In this document: one piece after another, positions 22,512 through 34,005 of the stretch | Numbering within the stretch: the stretch's first letter is position 1 | How the letters are laid out: the number at the start of each line of letters is the position of its first letter | From: Catonia carolina | Taxonomy: Eukaryota > Arthropoda > Insecta > Hemiptera > Achilidae | Direction: 5' to 3' | Assembly (NCBI GenBank): GCA_035578175.1 | Contig: JAQMRL010000011.1 | Span: 1,127,501 to 1,191,500, forward strand | Length of the DNA: 64,000 bases | Notes under the pieces: generated by a model | Database searches by the model: none | What the model was told of the DNA's origin: nothing | The model's input: only the letters and a program-made list of their open reading frames with translations | Translations under genes and position numbers: made by a program

Positions 22512-23500
22512 TTTAAAAAAAAGTAAAGTTACAATCAAGATGGCGGACGAAAGTTTTTGATTCAATATAAAAAGTATTTTGTATTCAAGTCAAGTTCACA
22601 TAATGCATTTACGCCTACCTTGAAATGTCCCTTACATTCGAAATATTTTACCGTACTCGGACTTTTGGGACAACCATACTTAGACTACGATTATTTAAAA
22701 AACCCTTGTGAGGACAGTATTGTGACTATTCTTCTCCGGTATTAAAATTTTCAATGAACAGAGTCACGAGGAAATTAATCCCAAATTTTTATAACTTTTA
22801 AATATTATATAAAAAATGAAGATGTATATTTTATGGTTTACACCTACTTGGAAATAACTATAGATTTTTAATAAAATTAGTATTGTATAAACAAGTTTAT
22901 CTAGACCTTCTCGTTTGGGGGTTAGTTATTTGGGTTGATATATCTTACGAACATCAATCTTGTATAATATATAACAACAAGATTGTTTTATTGATCTAGA
23001 CTACAAAAGTAGGGTTAGACAGGAATTAAAATAATAATATTTTTTATTAGATGAACCTCACGATCCAATATATATTTTAAATAAGAATTCAAATTTTACT
23101 AGTCTATGTTATTTAAAAAGAACTCTAGGTACATTACGTGACTGTTATGTTTAGTACGTCCCGAGGTGCATATTGTTATTTTTTTAGGTAGCTACTACTA
23201 AAAGATTATGCAGGACAATAAGCTACTTCGTACGTAGTAGCTATAAAGTAGCAACCAATATAGTTACAACGTTACGATAGTTAATAACGTACTTAAAAAA
23301 ATCATAGTAACAGAATGAGTTTAGTTCCACAGTTTGCTATACTTGATGCCAAGGCAGTTGTCGAACGGGAATCCATTAATCATACGTTTTGAGTTAATCC
23401 TAATTGAATCGGTCATTTCAGAAAGCCCAAAAGTCGAAAAAACTAACTTTTGGAAATTTTTTAAAAAAAACTTGTAATTTGTTTCAAATAAAAAATATTT
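22512..23500. other. No recognisable feature
   Basis: AT-rich between the foldback MITE and repeat copy 3. Confidence 0.5.
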
Positions 23501-24466
23501 ATAAAATCTGGTGTGAAACACTCACATAACTTTCTCTTGCCAATGCAAATAATGAACAATATAATCTAACATTAGTAATAAAACATTAGAAATAAACAAT
23601 AAAACTAACCTCAATAAACATAACCTAATTTTAATCATGATTGACAGAAGCAAATGAAAATCAACCTCAGTTTGGCTTAAAAATATGGAAAATCAATTTT
23701 CACGCTAAACTAGGCTCTGTAGAGAAAAATACTGTAAATAAAAGTTGTAGATCTTTTAATTTCCTATAAATTTGATTATACACTTTTGTCGTAAAATGCA
23801 TAATATTGCTGAAATCTTAGTAGACCAATCGCTAAAAAAAATGATTTTCTACACATTTTCGTGAAAAAAAAAATAGAAAATCGATAATTACCGCTAAACT
23901 AAGCGTTATACAAAAAATGTTTGATATGCAAGTTGTATGATTTTTAATTCTCTGCAACTTTTATTATAGACATTTTTGCACTAAAATGCATATGAAAGCT
24001 GCAATTTTAAAAAACACAAATTTTTACGAGAAAACAGCCTTTCTAAGAATTTCAGCAGACATGGCACCAATGCTATCTTGTAAACCATAAAAAATGTAGT
24101 AAATGAGGCGATTTTTAAAAAAATTGTAGAAGCCGTTTTTGGAAAAATCACAAAAGAGTGAAAAATGACACGAATAAACTAGTACTTCCGGTTGACCTAT
24201 TTTAAATGAAAATGTTCATGTCGGGTCCGGTAGTAGTATCTAACTAAAGTTTAAGTTTCAAGTTTGTACGATGTTCCGTTGTTGAGATATTCTGTTCACG
24301 CACACACACACAGACCAATCGCTAAAAACATGTTTTTTGGGCTGAGGGGTCTGAAACGTGTATATCTGGAAAACTCAATTTTAAAATCTAAAACTCAATT
24401 TTGGAAAATCGACATGAAACAATACTTTCCTTCCTATTTATTCATATAGGCAAGAGAAAGTAAAAA
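23501..24466 (-). repeat. 0.95-kb repeat family, copy 3 (full length)
   Basis: Reverse orientation of the copy at 13481: begins AAAATCTGGTGTGAAACACT, ends GGCAAGAGAAAGTAAAAATA. The microsatellite site holds a short CA run (24299-24313) instead of the CG run of copy 2. Confidence 0.75.
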
Positions 24467-25105
24467 TATAAATTGTTCAGAGGGCTGCCCTCTTTAATAT
24501 AAAATATACTTTTGTCTTTTTAAAGGCAAGCCACTTGTTAAAAAAAAAATTGAAAATTTAGACTTAAAGTGTTTCTGAAATAAATTGGAGTAAAATATTA
24601 ACTTACATTGTTTTCTGTAAAATATGTTGTTAAGACCAGAAGCAAATTGTGTTGTTCAAAAGTATTCTTTTATTTTTTTCAGTAGTTTACAATATGACTT
24701 AAAATAGCTTTCTGCAATACTATTAAAAATTAAAAATTATTAACTTAAGAATGAAATTGTTGATTTCAGGGTTATTCACGTTCTTCCTCGTCGTCATAAA
24801 CAATAGTTAAACACCTTAAAAAGATTTTTGCGTAGAATCTTTTTATGGATTTTTTACTAGAAAGTAGAGCTTAAATTTCAAAAGAACATCCACTTTCAGT
24901 TTTTAATTAGAAGGAAACACTTCATATCCTAAAGAATAAACCTTTTCTAAGTGTTACATATTACTTATGGAAAGCCAGACTTATGTGGTTTTTTGTAGGT
25001 ATGGTGTGTTTACACCCAGTAAGTTCTAAAATGCACTAAAGAAAAAAACTGTAAAATTTTGACTTATGGGCTTTCTGGAATGACAATTTCAATTTATCAT
25101 TGCAG
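24467..25105. other. No recognisable feature
   Basis: AT-rich non-coding. Confidence 0.5.
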
Positions 25106-25180
25106 TAAAACCTCGTTATACCGGGCCTCGAAATACCGGGATTCAGATATACCGGGTTGAATATACCGGTCTCGGCTCGG
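25106..25180 (+). repeat. Pogo-like terminus without partner
   Basis: GCAGTAAAACCTCGTTATAC followed by repeated 'ataccggg' units resembles a pogo/Tigger end. I found no inverted partner in the window. Confidence 0.4.
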
Positions 25181-25484
25181 ACATTTATACAAAAGAGTGA
25201 AAGTGCAAAGAAGTTAAAAGAAAGGAAAAACCCTTAATTTGTATCTGCTTATGTATTACGTTCGCGACGATATTGTATTCTGAATGGCATTGCGCCCAAA
25301 ATAAAGAAAACAATACCGTCTCAAACGACAGCAATAAATTAATATGTAATATTGATACAATGGCATGGTAATCCCAACTTTACATAATTTAATAAAACTC
25401 CAGGTTTTAAACATGACTTTTATGTAGGCTACTTTTATTACACAATTGTATTGGGCAATAGAATTTTTTTTTTTTACTTTATTT

Positions 25485-25640
25485 ATTTAAAGTCGCATCA
25501 ACAGCTTGGTAATTAGCGACTACAGTGGGTTGTGGTACGTTGGTATGTGACTTGTTATAATTTCCAGAACCTAGCCGGGAATCGAACCCGGGACCTCCGT
25601 GTGGTAGGCAAGTGCGCTACCACTACACTAAGGAGGCGGC
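25485..25640 (-). repeat. tRNA-headed SINE, family Y (best copy)
   Basis: On the minus strand: CCTCCTTAGTGTAGTGGTAG (A-box region), then CCCGGGTTCGATTCCCGG (B-box), then a tail ending in GTTGATGCGACTTTAAATAA. A functional tRNA is unlikely because the sequence continues into the SINE body and the anticodon arm pairs poorly. Confidence 0.75.
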
Positions 25641-25674
25641 CACAAATATTTGTTGAACTGAAATCGCAAGGTGA

Positions 25675-25890
25675 ACTTTTTTACGGATTTGAATACTAGA
25701 CAGTGGTTAACGGTGAACTTCGATGGTGAGGTTTAATTAAACATACTCTCTTAGGAATGGTCGGCCTGGGTCTGTACAAGACTACACCTCATTTACTCGT
25801 CATATACATTATCTTCATCTCATTGGGTCATATGGTTGTTTATTGTTCTGAATTCAACAGATTGTAACGTACACATATTAGGGATTAAAA
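25675..25890 (+). repeat. tRNA-headed SINE, family Z, head missing
   Basis: Body from TACGGATTTGAATACTAG through AATGGTCGGCCTGGGTCT to CAACAGATTGTAACGTACAC. It is followed 40 bp later by a second, better copy. Confidence 0.65.
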
Positions 25891-25937
25891 CAAAATCAAC
25901 ACTAAACAAATTTATGAAACTAAAACTAACTTTGTAA

Positions 25938-26205
25938 CAGCTGATTTTCGGAGACGAAGGTTCCTGGTTCGAATCCTAGTAAAGGTTACTTTTATACGGA
26001 TTTGAATCCTAGGCAGTGGTTACCGGTTTACTTTGATGGTTGGGGTTCAATTAACCATACCTCTCAGAAATGGTCGGCCTGGGTCTATAGCTACAAGATT
26101 ACACCTCATTTAATCGTCATACACATCATCTTCATTACATTGGGTCATATGGTTGTCTATTGTTCTAAATTGAACAGATTACAAAGTACACGCATTAGGG
26201 ATATG
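25938..26205 (+). repeat. tRNA-headed SINE, family Z
   Basis: Head ACAGCTGATTTTCGGAGACG with B-box GGTTCGAATCCTAG; body and tail match the copy at 25675. An 85-codon open frame inside is accidental. Confidence 0.72.
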
Positions 26206-27894
26206 AAAACAAACTTTGAAATGCATATTAAAACAAAAATCCGCATTGTTTTAAAATAAAAGATTGCAGTACAGTACTTCTTAAAATAACTCAAAAGGAA
26301 TTTACGAAAATAAGACAAAAACCTCTTCATTTAACATTACAAAATTTCCCTTTGGCCATCAATATTTATAAAAACTTTTAACCCTAACGCGTTTTGACTG
26401 GAAAGCTGCCGGTAACCTTTATAGAGATTTTTTCTACTTTTTAACCTGTTAATATTATGAATTCTGTTTGTAAATAGAACTAAGAAAAGAACCAGAAAAA
26501 TCATTTGAAGTTGCTCGATACCCAAAAATTAAATTATTAAAAAAAATATTTTTGTGATTTTAATAAGATTAATGTAGCTACTAGGTATTTTAATATTTTT
26601 AACTACAATTTTCTAGGTTACGTTGTCGTACCGTAATTAAAATATTATACTTTATTTTATAACTATCCTAGGAATTAACGATTTTTATATATAACCTCTC
26701 AAAACATATGAAAATATTATTGATTCATTGTAAAATTTAGATCTTATCGTTGTTTTACGATAACGTTTTTTAGATTTTTATGATAATGTTATGAGTAATA
26801 AAACACATGAAGAAACCAGCCGAGAAAACAAACATATTGAAGTAAATTTTTCATTGACCATCAGCCGTGGTACAAGGTACAGTATCCAAGTAGAGTAGCT
26901 AACCATAGTTGTTTTGTTCTTTTAACTTTTAAATTTTGAATTATTATTGTAAGATTATTTTAACAACAGAAAGTGCAATCAGACGAAATTACCCAGTAAT
27001 AACTAGAATTATTCCTCGTGTTCTATATCGAATTGTCTAACAATCCATTTCAACGGCAGCACAGTTATATTTTACTATTATAATATTTTGTAGGCTGGTC
27101 TCAATCTATGCGTACTGTTGTTGCTACTGAAACAGAAGGCAATCATATATTTCTTTCAATAACAACCCACGTGACAGTTATTAAGTCTATGTTTTTTACT
27201 TCATGTTCTTTTTTCCAGAACAGAAGTTATAATTTTAAAATAATGACTTTTATACCTACAGAGAGATCTGTGCAGAAGGAACTGTATATTCATTATAAGG
27301 TTATTGAAATAGTTTACTTAAGGCGTACTTGGATTCCCTGAAAATCAATTTAAAACTTTGTAGGAGTTACAGCAAAAAATTAACACTGTATAAGAATTTG
27401 TTGAGAACAATGACTTATTAAAGAAATAACTATTATTAATTTGAATTTAGTATACAATTTCAGGTGTTCTATTTTACCAAGAAATAACAATATCAATACG
27501 ATGTTTTTATATGTGTATTGTAATCCGAATTTTAAATTTAATTATAGCTGAAAAACTGGTCTTAAAAGTATAGGAATAATTTCATTTTCCTGTGCAGACC
27601 CAAATCAATTATTCAGGTATCCAAAAACAGAAACGGTTCATCACCTATGAATTAAAAACCCATCACTATAGAAATAGGCACTAATGTGTATGAAAAGATT
27701 GTATTTTTATTTTCTTATTTTCCCATTACTTTACGAAAAAATCATCACGATATAAATTTTAATTTCCTTAATTATAATTTGAAAATCTAAAATTATTTAT
27801 ATTAATTTACGGTGGGAAAATTAATCCACCCAATTATGGTTTCAAGGGTAGATCTAATGGGTAATAATTTTTGAAGAGTTTTACTTAGATTTAG
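26206..27894. other. No recognisable feature
   Basis: AT-rich. Short frames at 27108-27341 and 26337-26525 show no motif. Confidence 0.45.
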
Positions 27895-28212
27895 GTGGTG
27901 TGCTAAATTATTTGCACTCAATCTGCTAGTTCCAGTACTACAAAAAATAGTTCTGTTTCTTAACACATGGTCAGCCAATTAAATGACTAAAGCATTTAAG
28001 AAGAGAAAAGTAGAGGTGTAAAGGACATTATAATGTGTCCACAGCTCGGTGGCACCAAGACCATAAACCGACCCTTACACACACAAACACACACATGCAG
28101 CAACCCCTTACCTTACAAGTCTGCCTTACAAGCGCTGTACATTGTTCAGTAGTGAACAATGTAGAACACTGCTAAGGCAGGTATAGGAGTGCTGCGCGCG
28201 AGCGTGTGAGTA

Positions 28213-28252
<40 letters not shown>

Positions 28253-28556
28253 CGCGCGCGTGTGTGTGTGTGTGAAAGGTTGATTTATGATCTAGGTTTC
28301 ACGGAGCTGTGGACACATTATAGTCAGAGTTATTTCCTCTTAAGAGTAATGAATTTCATTATACAGCCAGACCCTGTGCCGAATGAAGTGAAGGTGACAT
28401 TTGGAGAATGGAAAGTATGCGTTTCGGAGGGCCTGGCATGCTGGTAAGCATAACCTACTTGTCCACTCAGTGAGGAAGGGAATCGTAAACCACCTTAGCT
28501 CTTGAGCCTCTAGAGGTTCAAACCAGCCTTTCGGCTGATTACCTAAACTACAACAA
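27895..28556 (+). repeat. SINE-A copy 7, split by a MITE
   Basis: 5' part 27895-28030 and 3' part 28321-28556 are contiguous in the family consensus. The 290-bp MITE at 28031-28320 sits in between. The 3' end shows the hairpin CAGCCTTTCGGCTG at 28524-28537. Confidence 0.82.
28031..28320. mobile_element. Foldback MITE with TA duplication, nested in SINE-A
   Basis: Termini TAATGTGTCCACAGCTC are inverted at the right end (GAGCTGTGGACACATTA). TA flanks both ends (28029-28030, 28321-28322), and the SINE reads through when it is removed. The middle is also palindromic: ACATTGTTCA-gtag-TGAACAATGT (28139-28162) lies inside longer imperfect arms (CTGCCTTA...TAAGGCAG). A TG/CG/TG microsatellite fills 28213-28274. 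The TA target suggests Tc1/mariner-type mobilisation; no coding capacity. Confidence 0.82.
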
Positions 28557-29107
28557 GGAATTTGAGTTAAATTTAACTCGATGTCGTGTTGTTCAATACA
28601 AATATACTTAATTTCGCCAAAAAACTGAATTTGGAATACTGGCCTAAGGCTCAGGAACGAATCCTGTAGTCCCTACTACGACTACCAAACTCTATCAAAC
28701 ATGAAGACCTCAGCGTAGGTATTGGCCTACACGATCAATAAAAAATTATAGTACACGCATTTTTACTCAAATTTAATCACACGAATCCAGAGATAGGAAA
28801 ATTGTCACGCTCAAACCTACCACAAAATCCGCAAATTTGATAAAACGATGCTGAGATAGGGATATCAGTATAACACCGATGAGGGTTTGTCACTGAGTGA
28901 TTTTCTTAATCAAGACAAGAACAGGACACTACATAAGTATATTATCATAAATATTGCTGGTTATATTATACCGTGCGTTCGGAAAGTCGCTGTGCACTGG
29001 AATTGTGACTATGGATTTATGAAAATATGTATAAAGAAATGACTAAGCATTTTGGAAAAAAATTTATTCAATACCTTAATTACATTGTTAAACCGTGATT
29101 ACATTGT

Positions 29108-29278
29108 TTATAGAAGGTGTTCGAAATGACCTCCATTGGCATCAATACAGCATTGCACTCGTTTCATTTTGTTTGCAAACATCTTTCGCAACTGAAGAAC
29201 AGTGATTCCTTGAATGTATGCCGTTATTGCGGCTTTAAGTTCGTCAATCGTGTGTGGTCTGTTCCGATACACAGTTTG
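29108..29278 (-). pseudogene. Tc1/mariner-type transposase C-terminus, minus arm
   Basis: Mirror image of the plus-arm fragment; it differs at one visible residue (KMFANK versus KVFANK). Product of the palindromic duplication. Confidence 0.8.
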
Positions 29279-29290
29279 TTTCGCCAAATA

Positions 29291-29461
29291 CAAACTGTAT
29301 ATCGGAACAGACCACACACGATTGACGAACTTAAAGCCGCAATAACGGCATACATTCAAGGAATCACTGTTCTTCAGTTGCGAAAGGTGTTTGCAAACAA
29401 AATGAAACGAGTGCAATGCTGTATTGATGCCAATGGAGGTCATTTCGAACACCTTCTATAA
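29291..29461 (+). pseudogene. Tc1/mariner-type transposase C-terminus, plus arm
   Basis: In-frame segment VYRNRPHTIDELKAA ... RVQCCIDANGGHFEHLL-stop. The mirrored frame on the minus strand at 29108-29278 is the same segment. The upstream part of the 114-codon open frame is only the antisense of the other arm. Fragment; no catalytic residues. Confidence 0.8.
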
Positions 29462-29600
29462 ACAATGTAATCACGGTTTAACAATGTAATTAAGGTATTG
29501 AATAAATTTTTTTCCAAAATGCTTAGTCATTTCTTTATACATATTTTCATAAATCCATAGTTACAATTCCAGTGCACAGCGACTTTCCGAACGCACGGTA

Positions 29601-30207
29601 GTATGACAGTTACAGTTCTTTCTAAATAGAGACAACATTTTCTACTCGTTGTAGACAGGTTCATAAATGAGCTGCTTATTTAAGTCGAAAGCACAGGATG
29701 GTGAAAAACAAACTTAAAATATATTGTTTGCATATATTTTATTAGCTGATGTAACTTGAATTAAAAATATCAGTGGGTTATGTAAAGTTATCAGTGTTTT
29801 TCGTTGTGAATTAAATTTCGGGAATACTAGCCGAAACATCTCCCTTTGTAGTCTACTCGCTACATACCATTTCTTCACGAACCCGGCCAAAACACAATAT
29901 AACATATTTTAAGAAATCTAATAAATATAAATACATAATTTATATGAAAAACTAATAACATATTTTTTCCAATACAATTCCAAAAAGCCTCACTGACTCA
30001 CTGATTGTTTGACTAAGTCACATCTCTTGCTTCCCAGTAATAGATTTGGCTTTTTGTTCTTCAGGCGATGAATACAAAAATTCAATCATTTGAAATTTTA
30101 CTACTTACTTCATAGAACAGAAATGGAGTAACTACCTACCAGATTGCATATTTCGGTCCTTCATGAAAATAGCTACGTTCCGAAAAGCGATATGCATGTA
30201 TTAAAAA
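29601..30207. other. No recognisable feature
   Basis: AT-rich flank of the palindrome. Confidence 0.5.
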
Positions 30208-30580
30208 TTGTTGCTTAGGTCATCAGCCGAAAGGCCGTTTTGAACCTGTAGAGGTTTTACTAATTAAAACAAGAAGTGAGATGGTTTACCTTGCCTTCCT
30301 CACTAAATGGAAAAGTACACTTATCAGCATCCCGAACCCTCTGAAAAGCACATATGTTCTTCTCTGTAAATGACACCTTCACTTCATTCACCACAGGGTC
30401 TGGCTGTATAATGAAATTCATTATTTTCAGAGGAGATTACTCTGATTAGTGTCTTAAACACCTCTGCCTCTTTTGTTCTTAAAGGATTCAGTCATTTAAT
30501 TGGCTGACCATGTGATAAGAAACAGAACTATTTATTTTAGTGTAAATAATATGACACTCTACCTGTCTGTTATTGGCAGG
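30208..30580 (-). repeat. SINE-A copy 12
   Basis: Minus-orientation near-full copy from TTGTTGCTTAGGTCATCAGC to CTACCTGTCTGTTATTGGC. Confidence 0.8.
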
Positions 30581-31344
30581 TTGAAAATTATACCTACAAA
30601 AGATTTATGTAGATAACCAAGAGATAAACCAGTATATTTAACGCAGTGCTCTGACGTGTGCTATGCGCGGGTGCAGTTTTTGTATAGTATAAATCGTATT
30701 AACTTAATTTCCATGAATATTTATTAGATTTTATGTTTTATGAAGCGAATTTACTGTTGGGAAATTGTTTATTACTTCAATGAAATGACGCATTTATTTG
30801 AATTGAACAAGGGGACGTTCCGAGTTTTATAGACAGTAAAAAAAAGAAAAACTGTAGCCTACTAAAATTCCCGGCGTTTGTGTCCGGTGATGCATGTTAC
30901 TGACTGACATGTAAGGGAAGTTTACCGTAGTAGTTTATGCAGTATTATATGAAGACCGGTTTGATAGGGAGATTTATGTTAACCATATACTGTATACCAA
31001 TTTCAGCAACGATGTGAGAGGTGTCAGGTGCCAGTATTCATCAAAATTTTATGATTTTTTAATGAGCAAACAATAGTATAGTTCCGACGTATGTCTGTAA
31101 ATGTAAAATGAATATAACACGATTGTATAATGAATCAACCACAGTGATCTTATCAACGAGCCTCACTGTCTCCTCCATTAACAGATTGATACACATGTTG
31201 GATGATAACGCTGCGTTATTTCATCTCAACCCCTTCAATACAGAATACAAATATGAACTTAAAAATAAATATGGCACAGGATGTAATCGTTTGTACATTT
31301 ATTTGACTGATTAAACAGGTATAACAAAAGGGGATTTTATATTA
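30581..31344. other. No recognisable feature
   Basis: Moderately AT-rich; a 68-codon frame at 31108-31314 is unremarkable. Confidence 0.45.
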
Positions 31345-32090
31345 TCGCCGAGCGAGGCCAACGACACGTGGTAAAACCTTGCTTGCGAAGTTGGTGGCCC
31401 TGAAAAGAGCCGTTTAATTGGTTGGGGATCCTGAGAAGAACCATTGTATGTAGCGAATTGGAGCCCCAGCAAATTTCCAATTAGTTTATTTGTGGTGGCC
31501 CTGAAAAGGTTCGGGTGCGTTTTGTGGTTCGGGTTGAAAAGGGCCTTTGTAGATTATCGGAAGCGGCGAGCCGGCGTATTGAGAGCGGTGCCCGAAGAGT
31601 GACGGCTCGGTTACCGGGTTTAGGTCTACCTTTTCCTCAGCGGCAGTTGAGCTCCCTCTGCAGCGTGACAGTGGTGGCCCCCAGAGCCCCGCAGTGTCAG
31701 GTCGCCGTAGGCTGTCAGCCGATAGCGTGGCCGAGGTGGTTCTCTCCGGTCCCGCTCTGAACTCAGTCTTTAGCGTAGTGCCATCCGGCACGCACAGGCT
31801 TCGTTCAGCTCCCGGGTAGGCGAAGGCTGACCGGTGCGGAACTGTGCGTCCACCACCGGTAGCGTTGACCAGGGATCGTGCGGCCGATCTCGGCTGGGTC
31901 TTCTCCTTTTTCTCCGTTCGGGGGTTGGATGGCGAGTTGACTAGCAGATCAGTGCGGCCGTTTAAATTCCCTCCGCCCAGCCCACTTCATGCTGAAAGGG
32001 AGGCACTGCCTGCTGCGCATCGGTAGCGCTCTTCGCGGCAGGTTCTGGGACCGTCTACAGCGCTGTTAATGGGTGGGGCAGTCGGTGACA
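31345..32090. other. GC-rich block of unknown origin
   Basis: A sharp rise in GC and CpG against the AT-rich background, running from GCCGAGCGAGGCCAACGACA to GTGGGGCAGTCGGTGACA. Open frames on both strands (31515-31760 plus, 31844-32026 plus, 31486-31791 minus) have no recognisable motif and are expected by chance at this GC. Its minus strand carries histone-type stem-loops at one end. It could be part of a retroelement, a histone-cluster fragment or a non-coding RNA locus. Confidence 0.5.
31393..31545 (-). other. Cluster of histone-type 3' stem-loop sequences
   Basis: The minus strand at 31411-31396 reads GGCTCTTTTCAGGGCC followed by ACCA, close to the metazoan histone mRNA 3' hairpin, with a purine-rich GCAAGCAAGG further on, like the downstream element. 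Three weaker relatives precede it: 31512-31497 (GAACCTTTTCAGGGCC), 31545-31531, and 31442-31426. No histone coding sequence is seen upstream on the minus strand. Function inferred only from the motif. Confidence 0.5.
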
Positions 32091-32125
32091 ATATACACAT
32101 AAAAAATTCATTGCAAAAATTATAA

Positions 32126-32770
32126 TAGTTGAATCTCTATAACTCGAACCACGTAGGGAATTATAGTACTAATTCGAGTGAAAGAAAATTCGAAATACAG
32201 AACAACAAAACTATAGAATTTTGATCGTTTTTAAAGATAATGTTAAACATTTAAAAAATTATTTTGTTTTAATTGCATTAAACAAATCTTCTGCGTTGTA
32301 ACATTTGAATAGGTGAAGTAACATTGATTGCTTATAATAGCAGCCTCGTTAGAACCTGAGGCACGTTCGTCATAAATCACCTTTTCAATGTATTCACAAC
32401 GATTTTTAATATTTTCAAGTCTTCTACTGCTGGATTTAAATTTGGTAGGCTATGACCATGTTGCATCGCTAATTGATCTGATTTTTCTCGGTACATTACA
32501 TCTGATACGGGAAAGTTTTTCCCCCGTACTTCTTGCAGCCAATTTAATAGCTACACCTTCTTCTATTCCAGGCTAAGGAAACATTTGCGTTAAAAACAAA
32601 AAAAAGAATTCGGATTTAAAAAGATCTCAAACAAGAAGTTCGAGTCACGAATATTCGGGTAAAAGACGCTAATTTTAACGTAAATTAACGAGTAAATCCT
32701 ATGGAACCAAATTTAATTTGAGTTACAGAAAATTCGAGTTTTAGGCATTCGAGTTATGGAAGTTCAACTG
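32126..32770. mobile_element. Pogo/Tigger-like element, non-autonomous or decayed
   Basis: Left end TAGTTGAATCTCTATAACTC and right end inverted (CAGTTGAACTTCCATAACTC) fit pogo/Tigger termini. A second internal GAGTT/GAATTCG-type block lies near each end. No intact transposase is visible. It directly follows the GC-rich block. Confidence 0.65.
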
Positions 32771-33111
32771 TCCTATGATTTCCATCAATGTTTCAGTGAT
32801 AAAGTTAAGATATTATTGAACTGAAAACACAATACAAAATGCAGTAAAAATAATTTTTCTTTAAAATAATAAACGGTATCCTTCATTTCAAAGTACCCGC
32901 ATAGTAGACTAAAATATGATGCTAAACTTTATTATATAAATTAAAAAGGACTATTTTTGTGAAGTCTTATCTAATGACCTTCGCCCTCATTATAATTACC
33001 TATATTTTTTATTAAAAATAGTTTTAAAATCAATTTATACGTGAATAATAGTTGTCTGAACTGATGACATTTTTAAGTCGTTGAAGGACAATTTTGAAAA
33101 TATGTACATAA

Positions 33112-34005
33112 TTTTTACTGTCTCTTGCCCTGTATGAATAGACTATATAGGGAATGAAGTATTGTTTTTGTATCAATTTTTGAACATTGTGTTTTCACTG
33201 GAAACACACGTTTTTAAGCCCCCTGAACCCCTCACAAACAGATTTTCAACTATTTGTTTGTATGTGAACAAAATATCTAAAGAACGGAATATCGTAAAAT
33301 GTTGAAACTTGTAACGTAAGTTAGGTAACACACAGGGAAACTTTTTGTCAAAATTTGTCTACCGAAAGTTTATTCGTGTAATATATGCCTTTCTGCTATT
33401 TTTTCGAAAACAGCTACTAAGATGTTTTAAAAATTGCCTCATTGACTAATTTTTTTGTGCCTGATATGATAGGATGAGCGGTGTGTCGGCTGAAATTTTT
33501 GGGGGGGGGGCTGTGCTCTCGTATTACAAATTGTTATTGTATTTAATTTGGCCTTAAAATGTATTTAAAGACAAAAGAGTTTATAATCAAAGTTGTAGGA
33601 AATTTACAAACCTATAAGTTTTTATACAGCGTTTAGTTTAGCGTCAATTAGTGATTTTATTTATTTTGATCATTAAATTCGGTAAAAAATGGACGTTTTT
33701 AAGACTATGGCTTTCGTATGCATTTTAAGACAAAAGTGTAGGCGTGTTTAATCAAAGTTATAGAATATTAAAAACTACAACTTTTATTTCAAGCATGTTA
33801 TTCTACAGAGCTTAGTTTAGCCTCAAAGTGATTTTCCATATTTTTAAGTGGAACAAAGGTGATTTTCATTTATCGTCATTCACTTATTAAAATTAGATTG
33901 TTTTTCATTTTGCATTGTTTAATCATAAATAAACATAGTAGGTTAAATGTTTCATTATTTATATTGGCAAGAGAAAGCGTGTGAGTGTTGCACACCAAAT
34001 TTTTA
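33112..34005 (+). repeat. 0.95-kb repeat family, copy 4 (diverged)
   Basis: Starts TTTTTACTGTCTCTTGCC and ends GGCAAGAGAAAG with CACACCAAATTTTTA. It is more diverged than copies 2, 3 and 5 and contains a run of ten G at about 33502. Confidence 0.7.

Larger units (their letters stand above)
28971..29598. mobile_element. 628-bp near-perfect palindrome made of two mariner-type 3' ends
   Basis: Starts CCGTGCGTTCGGAAAGTCGC and ends with its exact inverse; TA flanks both sides (28969-28970, 29599-29600). The arms meet at about 29281-29290 with a spacer of roughly 10 bases. I found only a few arm mismatches, for example C/T in GATA(C/T)ACAGTT and T/C in CAAACA(T/C)CTTTCG. Each arm encodes the same C-terminal peptide (NRPHTIDELKAAITAYIQGI ... 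CIDANGGHFEHLL) of a Tc1/mariner-type transposase, once on each strand. The rest of the transposon is absent. Confidence 0.88.

Noticed and set aside
25555..25640. Possible functional tRNA gene on the minus strand
   Set aside because: Good A and B boxes, but the sequence continues into a repeated body and the anticodon arm pairs poorly; best explained as a SINE head. The same holds for 60390-60465.
28220..28447. 75-codon frame starting in a TG/CG microsatellite
   Set aside because: Begins MCVCVCVCARARARV from the simple repeat and continues into SINE-A.
29108..29461. Two full-length 114-codon frames, one on each strand
   Set aside because: Mirror images produced by the palindrome. Only the C-terminal half of each is transposase sense sequence; the rest is antisense of the other arm.
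31486..32026. Overlapping open frames on both strands of the GC-rich block
   Set aside because: No recognisable motif, and both strands are open in the same place, as expected by chance in GC-rich DNA.
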